Source: Pseudonocardia sp. HH130630-07 (GTDB taxonomy: Bacteria; Actinomycetota; Actinomycetes; Mycobacteriales; Pseudonocardiaceae). Taken from it: 64,000 nt of DNA. Below the pieces are notes generated by a model, which saw nothing but the letters and a program-made list of their open reading frames with translations, searched no databases and was not told where the DNA came from. Made by a program: the position numbers and the translations under genes. Where the stretch lies: positions 2,356,001 through 2,420,000 of the forward strand of contig NZ_CP013854.1 in the NCBI RefSeq assembly GCF_001698125.1. The letters are read 5' to 3'. Below, piece by piece: positions 35,518 through 43,656 of this stretch (its first letter is position 1; each line of letters starts with the position of its first letter).

Positions 35518-36998
35518 TGCGGCGCGGGATGCTGCGCCGGTGCCGCGAGCAGCCCCTCGCAGGAGCGGACGACGATCCGCGCCGCCTCCGCCGAGGCCCG
35601 CCCGGTCAGCGGGCTCTCGGCCCGCCGCCGCCAGCGGCGCAACGCCTCGGCCGCCGCGTCGTGGACCTCGCGCGGGCCGACGCCGTCGTCCAGGCCGAGC
35701 CGGGCCGCGACCGACCCGCCGTCGCCGCCCAGCAGCCGCTCGGCGTCGACGAGTGCCTCCGGCGGGAACACGATCTTCCCGGCCCGCAGGTCGGCCAGCG
35801 CCCTGAGCTCGACGAACTCGTGCGCCCCGGCCAGGATCCGCTCGACCTCGGCCCGCAGCGCCGCCGTCGCCGGGCGGGGCTCGCGGGTCAGCACGAGGTC
35901 CACCGCGAGCAGCGCGGAGCGCGACTTCAGCAGGTCCCGCCGCTCGGCGAACTGGGTGTCCAGCACCCCGCGCAGCTCGTCGAGCCCGGACCGGCGGACG
36001 AGCTCGTCGGCCAGCGCCGTCGGGTCCGTCACGCCCTGGCGGATCAGCGTGCTCGCCAGCCGCACGCCGAACAGGCCGAAGCGGTCCAGCAGCCGCACCC
36101 GGGTCGCGGAGTCGGGCCGGTCCAGCTCGCTGCGGCCGAACCGGTCGGCCGAGAGCAGCAGCGCCTCCACGTCGGCCCGGGGCAGCGCGGCCAGCTCGGA
36201 GAGCGCCACGAACTCGTCCTGGCGCAGGGTCCTGGCCGTCTCGGCGACCAGCCCGGCGACCGCGACGACGGTCTGGCACAGCCCGCGCAGCTTGTCGTCA
36301 CCGCGGTAGCGCCGGGCGATCCGGCGGGCCGAGGTGAGCGCGTCGAGCCGGCCGACGCCGATCTCGTCGGCCCGGGACAGGACCGCGATCGTGTTGACCG
36401 GCGTCGCGCGGGCCACGCCCCGGTCGTGGAAGGACTCCAGGAACCGCACGTCACCGGCGTGCAGGTGGCGCATCAGGTAGACGACCGCGTCCGCCGGTGA
36501 CGGGGAGTCCTCCGGGGTGAGGAACTCCCCGGCCCTGGCCGAGGTGTCCGCGGTCAGCGAGGCGATGCCCGGGGTGTCGATCAGGTTGGTGTGCCGCAGG
36601 TGCTGCGACGGCCAGTCGACCAGCAGCCGGTCGACGCTCTCCACCGGCGTGCCCTGCAGGTCGATCCGCAGCGCGCCGTCGCGGCGGGCCAGGGTGAGCG
36701 GGCGCTCGCGCTGCGCCGGGTCGCGCATCCGCATCCGCACCCCGGGGGCCGGTGCGTCGGCGTACCAGGTGACGATCCGGGTGCACTCGCCCGCGTCGGT
36801 GGGCGCGATCCGCTCGCCGACCAGCGCGTTGAGCAGGGTCGACTTCCCGGCCTTCACCTTGCCGGCGATCGCGACCCGCAGCGGCTCGTCGAACCGGTCC
36901 AGGTGGTGCCGCAGCCAGCCCGCGGCCTGCGGGGAGTCGCCGTAGACGGTGAGCGCGTTGCGCAGCAGGGCGCGGGTCTGCTCGGTCAGCGCGCTCAT
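35514..36998 (-). CDS. iniC: IniC-like dynamin-family GTPase
   Basis: 494 aa, the same length as mycobacterial IniC (493). G1 P-loop AGKVKAGKSTLLN (about residue 45), G3 IDTPGI, and a degenerate G4 (LSRADEIG instead of TKxD). The C-terminal half is helical, as in the stalk of bacterial dynamins. The ATG overlaps the iniA stop by 4 nt (ATGA), indicating coupled translation and a two-component machine. Bacterial dynamin pairs bind and remodel membranes. Confidence 0.88.
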   Translation of the reverse strand: MSALTEQTRALLRNALTVYGDSPQAAGWLRHHLDRFDEPLRVAIAGKVKAGKSTLLNALVGERIAPTDAGECTRIVTWYADAPAPGVRMRMRDPAQRERPLTLARRDGALRIDLQGTPVESVDRLLVDWPSQHLRHTNLIDTPGIASLTADTSARAGEFLTPEDSPSPADAVVYLMRHLHAGDVRFLESFHDRGVARATPVNTIAVLSRADEIGVGRLDALTSARRIARRYRGDDKLRGLCQTVVAVAGLVAETARTLRQDEFVALSELAALPRADVEALLLSADRFGRSELDRPDSATRVRLLDRFGLFGVRLASTLIRQGVTDPTALADELVRRSGLDELRGVLDTQFAERRDLLKSRSALLAVDLVLTREPRPATAALRAEVERILAGAHEFVELRALADLRAGKIVFPPEALVDAERLLGGDGGSVAARLGLDDGVGPREVHDAAAEALRRWRRRAESPLTGRASAEAARIVVRSCEGLLAAPAQHPAPH

Positions 36999-38839
36999 GC
37001 CCTGGCCCCCGGGGACTGTGCGGACTGTGCGGACTCGGCGGTCTCCGGCACCACGGCCAGCGTCCGGGCCCGCTCCGACAGCTCGTCGACGCGCTTCAGC
37101 TCGGCCTCCAGGTCGGCCACCCGCTTCTGCCGGGCGGCGTCGTCCTTCACGGCGGTCTGCGCGGCCGTCACCGACTCCTTCAGCGACTCCGAGAGCTCCT
37201 CGGCCAGCGTCGTGAAGTGGTCGCGCAGCTCGCGCTGGATCTGCCGCAGGTTGTCCCGGGAGTCCTTGCCGACCTGGAAGGTCACCTCGTCGATGTGCCG
37301 GCGGACCGCCGTCTTCGCGTCGGCCTGGCGGCGTTGCTTCAACCGCTTCTTCTCGTCGTGCACGGTCTTCGCCCCGAACAGCAGGCCCGCGCCGATCGAG
37401 AGCGGGTTGAGCAGCAGGAACCCGGCGAACGTGGACGCGAGCCCGAACATCAGCAGGCCGCCGTAGCCGCCGCGCATGCCCACGAACAGGGTCTGGCCGA
37501 AGCCGAACTTCTCGCCCTCGGGCATCTCCAGGGTGTCGACCTTGCCGGCCACCGCACCCCCGGCGATCCGCAGCTCGGGCAGCTGGACGTCGATGTCGGA
37601 GGCGAAGTGCTCGGCCACCTGCTCGGCCAGCCAGCGGGCCCGCTCGGTCGTCCACACGAAGTTCTGCGCCACGGCGTGCGAGACCTGCTTGTGGAACCAC
37701 TCGGAGAACTGTTCCCAGATGTCGGCCGGGTCCGCGTCCTCGAGGAGCTGCTCGGCGTCCCGGGAGACGGCGCGCAGCCGGTCCCGCAGGTCGTAGTCGA
37801 TGTCGGCGATGAGGTCCGCGACGCCGTCGTTCAGCGTGGTCTGCCAGCGCGCCGACCGCTGCCGCAGCGCGTCCACCCTGGCCCGGGCGGCCTGCAGGTC
37901 CTCGGCGAGCGCGGTCGCCTTCTCCGGGTCGTTCTGCGACATCAGCTCGGCGCGCATCGTCGAGCCGAGCGCCTGGCAGGTGACCAGGACGTCCTGGCTG
38001 GTGGAGCGCCGGCTCAGCTCGTCGGCCCGGGAGACGACCTTGCGCAGCAGGAACCCGACCAGCGCCTGGAAGCCGGACTCGGCGATCAGGTCCAGGTCCT
38101 GGGTGCGGGCGGCGTGCAGGCGCAGCGCCGAGGACACCGGGAGCACCTCCGCGGAGATCCCGGCGTCGGCGAGGTGCCGCTCGTCCAGCTCGACGATCCG
38201 GCGCCAGTGCGGGTAGAGGTCGGTCTTGGTCACCGCGCACGCGACGTTCGGGCAGAGCTTCCGGGCGGCCTGCAGGAACTCGATCTCCGGCGCGGTGTAC
38301 TCCTGGCTGGCGTCGGAGACCAGCAGCACCGCGTCCGCGGTGGGCAGCGCGGACATCGTCGCGGCGCCGTGCGCGGAGCCCAGACCCCCGACGCCGGGGG
38401 TGTCGACGAGCACCAGGCCGCTCTGCAGCAGCTTGCGGGGCAACGTGACCTCGGCGCGGGTCAGCCCGGCACGGTTGCCGGGGTTGCCGCCCTCGGAGAC
38501 GTGGTCGGCGAGCTTCTCCATCGGGACCTGGGTGCGCTCGGCACGCTCGCCGCCGTCCTGTTCCCGGACCAGCGTCACCGCGGAGTCCTCACCGAACCGC
38601 ACGAGGGTCGGGACGGCGGTGGCGATGTCGTCGTCCACCGGGCAGACCGAGGCGTTGACCAACGCGTTCACGAGCTGGCTCTTGCCCTGCTTGAACTCGC
38701 CCACGACGAGCACCCGCACGGCGGGGTCGGTGAGCCGCGCCTTCGCGGCCTGCAGCCGCGGCGCGAGGTCCGGGCGGTCGTAGGCGGTGACCGCCTTCAG
38801 CGCGAGGTCGACCAGACCGACCGCCTCCGGTACCGCCAC
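36995..38839 (-). CDS. iniA: IniA-like dynamin-family GTPase
   Basis: 614 aa (M. tuberculosis IniA is 640). Complete GTPase signature: G1 GEFKQGKSQLVN, the switch Thr in TAVPTLV, G3 DTPGVGGLGS, G4 TKTD. Two hydrophobic helices near residues 455-490 (GGLLMFGLASTFAGFLLLNP) form the membrane paddle, followed by a long coiled coil. IniA is a GTP-driven membrane fission protein in mycobacteria, induced by isoniazid and ethambutol. It lies between iniB and iniC, the canonical order. Confidence 0.92.
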   Translation of the reverse strand: MAVPEAVGLVDLALKAVTAYDRPDLAPRLQAAKARLTDPAVRVLVVGEFKQGKSQLVNALVNASVCPVDDDIATAVPTLVRFGEDSAVTLVREQDGGERAERTQVPMEKLADHVSEGGNPGNRAGLTRAEVTLPRKLLQSGLVLVDTPGVGGLGSAHGAATMSALPTADAVLLVSDASQEYTAPEIEFLQAARKLCPNVACAVTKTDLYPHWRRIVELDERHLADAGISAEVLPVSSALRLHAARTQDLDLIAESGFQALVGFLLRKVVSRADELSRRSTSQDVLVTCQALGSTMRAELMSQNDPEKATALAEDLQAARARVDALRQRSARWQTTLNDGVADLIADIDYDLRDRLRAVSRDAEQLLEDADPADIWEQFSEWFHKQVSHAVAQNFVWTTERARWLAEQVAEHFASDIDVQLPELRIAGGAVAGKVDTLEMPEGEKFGFGQTLFVGMRGGYGGLLMFGLASTFAGFLLLNPLSIGAGLLFGAKTVHDEKKRLKQRRQADAKTAVRRHIDEVTFQVGKDSRDNLRQIQRELRDHFTTLAEELSESLKESVTAAQTAVKDDAARQKRVADLEAELKRVDELSERARTLAVVPETAESAQSAQSPGARA

Positions 38840-38933
38840 GTGTGCCAGGCCCCCTCGTCACGACCGCGCCGGCGCCCACGGGGGACACCGGCGCCGTGCG
38901 TCTCGCCGTGTCGCTGTCATGGATACACGAACG

Positions 38934-38977
38934 CCATCGGCCCTGGTCGCCCACGGGTGGGTGACCAGGGCCGATGG
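38934..38977 (-). terminator. strong hairpin between iniB1 and iniA
   Basis: Perfect 15-bp arms (38934-38948 and 38963-38977) that continue inward through one G-U and four more pairs to a CGGG loop. It lies 57 nt after the iniB1 stop and 95 nt before the iniA start, so it probably attenuates read-through from iniB into iniA-iniC. Confidence 0.8.
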
Positions 38978-39033
38978 GCCGTACGGTCCACGGTCGGTAC
39001 TCCCGGACGGAGCAGTCCGACCGGTCGTCGACT

Positions 39034-39819
39034 CTAGAGCGCGACGTCCGCCGACACGTCGTTGTGCGAGAGCGTGTCGGTGTGGGTCTCGCTGTTGTCG
39101 GTGACCGTCGAGTCGTTGTCCTGGCTGGAGTCCTCGTTGTAGGAGTCCGAGATGTCGGTCGAGGTCTCGGTCGTCGTCTCGGAGTCGTTGTAGGAGTCCG
39201 TCGCGTCGTTCGAGCCGGTCGCGTCGCCACCGGTGGAGACGGCCGAGCCGTCGTCCGCGGCGATGTCGCCGGTCCGGGTCGCGTCGCCGTCACCGAAGGC
39301 GATCGTGTTGTCGTCGCCCTTCACCACGTCGTTGTCGTCGCCGACGATGTTGTCGTCGCCGGTGGTGATCGTGGAGTCGGAGATGTCCCCGCCCGCCGCC
39401 ACCGAGCCGTCGCCGGACGCGACGACCGAGTTGGTGTCGATGTCCTGGTTGAAGTCGCCGCCGCCGGTGTCGATGTTCTGGTTGATCGAGTTGTCGACGA
39501 TGGTGTCGCGGTCGTCCACGTTGTACGTGTAGTGGTTGTTGGTCACGTACTTGTCGATGTACTTGACCGGGTCCTCACCGTGCACGACGGGCGGCGGCGG
39601 CGGGGTGTGGTGGCCACCGCCGGTGTTGTAGTCCCGGTCGAACGACACGTCGTCGTTGTCCTGGGCCAGGACGACCGCGTCCCGGACGTCCTCGGCGGAG
39701 ACGTCGGACAGGCCGCAGCGGGCGAGCAGGCCCTGCGGGTCGTCCTTGAACTCGGCCAGCGCCTTGGGGTCCTTGAGCAGGTCAAGGATGAACTGGATCA
39801 GCGACTTCTCGACGGACAT
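39034..39819 (-). CDS. iniB: IniB-like protein, proximal copy
   Basis: 261 aa. Residues 1-52 are a helical IniB N-terminal-type domain (SLIQFILDLLKDPKALAEF, then AEDVRDAVVLAQDND). A His/Pro-rich spacer follows, then from about residue 101 a D/N/G/S/T-rich region with repeating GD turns (TTGDDNIVGDDNDVVKGDDN) that looks like a beta-solenoid or calcium-binding repeat. The last 60 residues alternate Asp/Ser/Thr/Asn. No signal peptide is seen. GAGGAGAG precedes the ATG. It is a tandem paralogue of the next gene; their cores from VDDRDTIVDN onward are largely identical. Confidence 0.82.
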   Translation of the reverse strand: MSVEKSLIQFILDLLKDPKALAEFKDDPQGLLARCGLSDVSAEDVRDAVVLAQDNDDVSFDRDYNTGGGHHTPPPPPVVHGEDPVKYIDKYVTNNHYTYNVDDRDTIVDNSINQNIDTGGGDFNQDIDTNSVVASGDGSVAAGGDISDSTITTGDDNIVGDDNDVVKGDDNTIAFGDGDATRTGDIAADDGSAVSTGGDATGSNDATDSYNDSETTTETSTDISDSYNEDSSQDNDSTVTDNSETHTDTLSHNDVSADVAL

Positions 39820-39881
39820 CGAACTCTCCTCGGAAAGGGTGCCGTCGCGCTGTTCCGGCGACGGAGGGCGGGTGGGGCGGG

Positions 39882-39919
39882 GAGGTCACCGGGCCGGGGG
39901 CGGCCGGCCCGGTGACCTC
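39882..39919 (-). terminator. hairpin between the two iniB copies
   Basis: Perfect 15-bp arms GAGGTCACCGGGCCG (39882-39896) and its complement (39905-39919), 8-nt loop, 16 nt after the distal-copy stop at 39936. Likely partial terminator that sets different levels of the two IniB proteins. Confidence 0.8.
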
Positions 39920-39935
39920 GATCAGCAGGTGCCGA

Positions 39936-40751
39936 TCAGGCGTCGACGCCGAGGTCGACCGAGTTGTGCGAGCCGATGTCGGTGTGCGACTCGCTGTTGT
40001 CGGTGAACGACGAGTCGTTGTCCTGGCTCGAGTCCTGGTTGTACGAACCGTCGATGTCGGTGTCGACGGTGGTCTTCTCGGTGGTCTCGTTGAACGAGTC
40101 CTCGGCGTCGTGCGAGCCGGTCGCGTCGCCGCCGATGGAGACCGCGGAGCCGTTGTCGGCGGAGATGTCGCCGGTCCGGGTCGCGTCGCCGTCACCGAAG
40201 GCGATGGTGTTGCCGTTGCCGGAGGCCACGTTGTTGCCGTCGCCGACGATGTTGCCGTTGCCGGTGGTGATCGTCGAGTCGTCGATGTCGCCACCCGCGG
40301 CCACGGCGCCGTCGCCGGAGGCGGTCACCGAGTTGGTCTCGATGTCCTGGTCGAAGTCGCCACCGCCGGTGTCGACGTTCTGGTTGATCGAGTTGTCGAC
40401 GATGGTGTCGCGGTCGTCGACGTCCGAGGTGTGGAAGTGGTCCGTGACGTGGACCTTCTCGTGGACGGCGGACTCCTTGCCGCCCTCCTTGCCACCCTCG
40501 TGGCCACCGCCGCGGCCCCAGTCGAAACCGGTGTCGTAGCTGCGGTCGAAGGACACGGTGTCGTTGTCCTGGGCGATCAGGACGGCGTCCTGCACGTCCT
40601 CCGCGGTCAGGTCACCGAGACCGAAGTGGTTGAGCGCCGCCTGCGGGTCCTTCTCGAACCAGTCGCGGACCTGGATGTTCTCGTCCTTGTCCGGGCCGAG
40701 GCCCAGCAGCATGCGGACGAACTCGATGAGTGTCACGTCGTTGTCGGCCAT
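39936..40751 (-). CDS. iniB: IniB-like protein, distal (promoter-proximal) copy
   Basis: 271 aa. Same design as its neighbour: helical N-terminus (TLIEFVRMLLGLGP, AEDVQDAVLIAQDND), a Gly/Lys/His spacer (GGGHEGGKEGGKE), then the D/N/G/T-rich core from residue 111 (VDDRDTIVDNSINQNVDTGG) with GNGNIVGDGNNVASGNGN repeats. The spacers differ while the cores stay nearly the same, pointing to duplication with selection on the core. GGAGGT precedes the ATG. It is first in the iniB2-iniB1-iniA-iniC series, divergent from an Hsp70-type gene. Confidence 0.82.
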   Translation of the reverse strand: MADNDVTLIEFVRMLLGLGPDKDENIQVRDWFEKDPQAALNHFGLGDLTAEDVQDAVLIAQDNDTVSFDRSYDTGFDWGRGGGHEGGKEGGKESAVHEKVHVTDHFHTSDVDDRDTIVDNSINQNVDTGGGDFDQDIETNSVTASGDGAVAAGGDIDDSTITTGNGNIVGDGNNVASGNGNTIAFGDGDATRTGDISADNGSAVSIGGDATGSHDAEDSFNETTEKTTVDTDIDGSYNQDSSQDNDSSFTDNSESHTDIGSHNSVDLGVDA

Positions 40752-41032
40752 GTCGACCTCCGGGTCTTCGTCGGTGACCGGTCCGCCGGGGGCAGCGGCC
40801 GGTGTCGAGTTCGAAAGTTAGGGGCGCCGGCCGGTCCGGCCATCGGGGATCGCTCCGGGTCCGTACGGGGGCCGTTAGGGGATCGGTCCCCCGCCCGACC
40901 CGCTGTGCGGCACGGGGTTAACGCGACCGGCCCCGGCACCGATGAGAACCGGGAGGGGTGCTGTCGCGCGGTGCGCGCACACCCATCAGGAGCGGCGGGT
41001 CGGGGGGATTCGGCGCCTACCGGAGGAGGGAC
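40752..41032. promoter_or_regulatory. divergent control region of iniB and the Hsp70-type gene
   Basis: 281 bp. Contains direct repeats GTTAGGGG at 40817-40824 and 40874-40881, 57 bp apart, on the side nearer iniB, and a related GGGTTAACG at about 40915. These are candidates for binding by the IniR-like activator; this is inference. GGAGGAGG precedes the ATG at 41033. Confidence 0.45.
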
Positions 41033-42949
41033 ATGTCCTACCTGCTCGGGATCGACCTGGGCGCCACCTCGGTGACCGCCGCGATGCTGCACGACGGGGT
41101 GTCCGAGGTCCACGCGCTGCCCGCCGTCCTCGTCGCCACGCCCACCGGTGACCTCCTCTGCGGTGAGCTCGCGCACCGCAGGGCACCGGCCGATCCGGAC
41201 CGCGTCGCCCGCGGCTTCCTCGACCGGGTCGGCGACCCGACCCCGCTCTCGCTCGGCGGCGTCGCGTACCGGGCCGAGGACCTGTGCGCCCGCCTGGTCC
41301 GCTACCTCGTCGACGAGGTCGCCGAGCGCCGCGGGGAACCGCCGGCGCGGATCGGGGTCAGCCACCCGGTGGCCTGGGGCCGGCACAAGCGCGACCTGCT
41401 GGCCGCGGCACTGGACCGGCGCGGCCTGACCGTGTCGCTGGTCGCCGCGCCGCAGGCCGTGGCGCTGGCGCACCGCGGCGAGGTCCCGGGCGCGCGCCCG
41501 CTCGCCGTCGTCGACCTGGGCGGGACCGGCGCGACCGCGACGGTGCTGAGCCCGGCGGGTGCCGGTGCGCTGCCCGCGGTCGCCGGGCGCAGCTCCACCT
41601 GCCGGACCGGCGGCGCCGACGTCGACGACGCGGTGTTCGCCTTCGTGCGCGGTGCGACCCCGGAGCTGGCGGCGGCGTTCGACGCGCTCGACACCGACGA
41701 CCCCCGGGTACTGGCGGCGCTGGCCGCCCTGCGCGACGACTGCCGGGCGGCGAAGGAACTGCTCTCCAGCAGCACCGTCGCCACCGTCCGGGTGGCCCTG
41801 CCCGGGATCCGGGTCCCGGTCCGCCTGCACCGCTCCGACCTGGACGAACTGGCCCGCCCGCTGCTCGAACCGGTGGTCGGCCCGATCGAGGACGCCCTCG
41901 CCGTCGCCCCGGACGCCGACCTGCTCCTGACCGGTGGTGCCGCGCGGATGCCGGTCGCGGTCCAGGTGCTCTCCGCGGCTCTGCGCCGCCCGCTCGCGGT
42001 GGCCGCCGACCCGGTGCACGGCGCCGCCCGCGGTGCGGCGCTCGCGGTGTCCCCCGGCCCGGCGTCCTGGCCCGGAACCCGGATCGAGCCGATCCGGGAC
42101 GGGAACGGCCCCGCTCCGGCCGGGCGTCCGCGCGGGGTCACCGGCCCGCACGCCGCACCCGGCGGCCGTTCCGGGGTGGCGCTGCTCGACGCGTCGACCG
42201 GGCCGGCGCCGTCGGTGCCCGCCCCGCGGCGGCCCGTCGCCGCGCCGCCGGCCACCCGGGCGTCCAATCCGGCAGCTCCGGCGGGAACCCGGGCGCTCGC
42301 CACAGCCGTGCCGGCGCCGCGGGCCCCGTTCCCGGAGCGCCCGGTCCCGCAGACCGTCGTGACCCGGGACGCCGGACCGGCCGCCGCACCCCGCAGCCGG
42401 CAGCGGATCCTGATCGGGGCCGGTGGGCTCCTGGGAGCCGCCGCCGTCGCCGGGGCGCTGCTGTTCTGGCCCGCCCAGGAGACCCTCGGGGAGCTGCGCG
42501 CGGCCCCGACGCTGCCGGCCACCTCGGTCCCGGCGCCGGCCCCGGTGGCCCCGGCCGCCGACGCCCCGGCCGATCCGGCCCCGGCGACCGCGTCCGGCGA
42601 GGCCGACGAGCGGGCCCCGCGGTCGGCTGCGTCCTCCGGCGGTTCGGGCGGCGCCCGGGACACCGCTCCGGCGCCGGCCGCCCCCCGTCCGGGCCCGGCG
42701 GCCCAGCCGCCCGCACCGGCGGTCGTCCCGCCGCCCGCGCCGGTCCCCCCGGCGTCGTCCCCGGCGCCGGTCGAGCCGTCGGTGCCCGTCACCCCGGAGA
42801 GCCCGGCTCCGACCGGGCCGGAAGGCGACCAGGACCAGGGATCGACGACCGGACCGACCCCGACCGCCGGTAACACCCCGGCCCCGTCGACGTCGACCGC
42901 GCCGGTGACCCCGGCCACCCCGGCGTCGGCGACGAACACCCCCGCATGA
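41033..42949 (+). CDS. Hsp70-type ATPase with membrane anchor and Pro/Thr-rich tail
   Basis: 638 aa. Actin/Hsp70 nucleotide-binding domain in residues 1-345: phosphate-1 LLGIDLGATSVTAAM, phosphate-2 VVDLGGTGATATVL, adenosine motif LLTGGAARMPVAV. The DnaK substrate-binding domain is missing; instead a Pro/Ala linker leads to a single transmembrane helix (ILIGAGGLLGAAAVAGALLF, about 459-479) and a 160-residue Pro/Ala/Thr extracytoplasmic tail. It therefore looks like a membrane-tethered ATPase sensing or organising the envelope. Divergent from iniB, so likely part of the same system. Confidence 0.85.
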   Translation: MSYLLGIDLGATSVTAAMLHDGVSEVHALPAVLVATPTGDLLCGELAHRRAPADPDRVARGFLDRVGDPTPLSLGGVAYRAEDLCARLVRYLVDEVAERRGEPPARIGVSHPVAWGRHKRDLLAAALDRRGLTVSLVAAPQAVALAHRGEVPGARPLAVVDLGGTGATATVLSPAGAGALPAVAGRSSTCRTGGADVDDAVFAFVRGATPELAAAFDALDTDDPRVLAALAALRDDCRAAKELLSSSTVATVRVALPGIRVPVRLHRSDLDELARPLLEPVVGPIEDALAVAPDADLLLTGGAARMPVAVQVLSAALRRPLAVAADPVHGAARGAALAVSPGPASWPGTRIEPIRDGNGPAPAGRPRGVTGPHAAPGGRSGVALLDASTGPAPSVPAPRRPVAAPPATRASNPAAPAGTRALATAVPAPRAPFPERPVPQTVVTRDAGPAAAPRSRQRILIGAGGLLGAAAVAGALLFWPAQETLGELRAAPTLPATSVPAPAPVAPAADAPADPAPATASGEADERAPRSAASSGGSGGARDTAPAPAAPRPGPAAQPPAPAVVPPPAPVPPASSPAPVEPSVPVTPESPAPTGPEGDQDQGSTTGPTPTAGNTPAPSTSTAPVTPATPASATNTPA

Positions 42950-43208
42950 CCACGGATCACCCGCTGCGCTGCACCGACAGCGGCGAGTGACCCCCACCCC
43001 GCCCGGCACACGGCCGGGACGGGATGATTCGGACCGCCGGGCCGGCGTGGAACCGGGAGCCCCCACGCCGGCTCGGCCCCTTCCCCGGGGCGACCGACGC
43101 CCACGACGGCGCCCGAAGGTGTGTGTCGCGTCCTGCACGGACCCGCGGCCCCGAGGTGGTAAAACCACTGTGACCACTGGGGTGGCCGGGGCGCGAGGGG
43201 AGCACGTG

Positions 43209-43595
43209 GTGACGCGGTTGGCGGGGGCGGTCGTCGGGATGGCGGCGGTGGCGCTGGTGCTGGCGTACCTGGTGTTCGGGTGGCCGGTCCTGGTCGTCGG
43301 CGGGCCGCTGCTCGTCGGCGTCGCGGTCACGGTCCTCGTGCTGGTGCTCACCGAGCGCCCGCGGGCCCTGCTCCGGCAGCGCCGCAGCGCCGAGACCGTC
43401 GTCTCCCCGTGGCGCAGCGCCGCCGAGCGCGCGGGACGCGCCGAGCGCGGTGCCGTCCTGCACGCTCCGGCCGATGCCGGCGTGGGCGGGCTGATGAGCG
43501 GGTTCTTCGAGGTGAGCCCGCAGCCGTCGGTACTTCCCGAGCAGCGGTCCGCGCCGCTGCCGGACGCCCGCCCGGCGAGCGCGCGGCAACGGTAG
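43209..43595 (+). CDS. small membrane protein with two helices
   Basis: 128 aa from GTG 43209 (GTG 43206 adjacent, GGGGAG upstream). Two helices (LAGAVVGMAAVALVLAYLVF and VGGPLLVGVAVTVLVLVL) form a hairpin, followed by a basic/polar cytoplasmic tail (RPRALLRQRRSAETVVSPWRS...). Unrecognised. Same direction and 259 nt after the Hsp70-type gene. Confidence 0.6.
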   Translation: MTRLAGAVVGMAAVALVLAYLVFGWPVLVVGGPLLVGVAVTVLVLVLTERPRALLRQRRSAETVVSPWRSAAERAGRAERGAVLHAPADAGVGGLMSGFFEVSPQPSVLPEQRSAPLPDARPASARQR

Positions 43596-43656
43596 GCGAG
43601 AATCGGACGGTGACGATCTCCGCCGCCGCCCGGTCGCGACCCCCCCGGGACCGCAC

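Noticed and set aside
40752..41032. Replication origin or riboswitch in the iniB/Hsp70 gap
   Set aside because: No DnaA-box cluster, AT-rich unwinding region or recognisable aptamer pattern.
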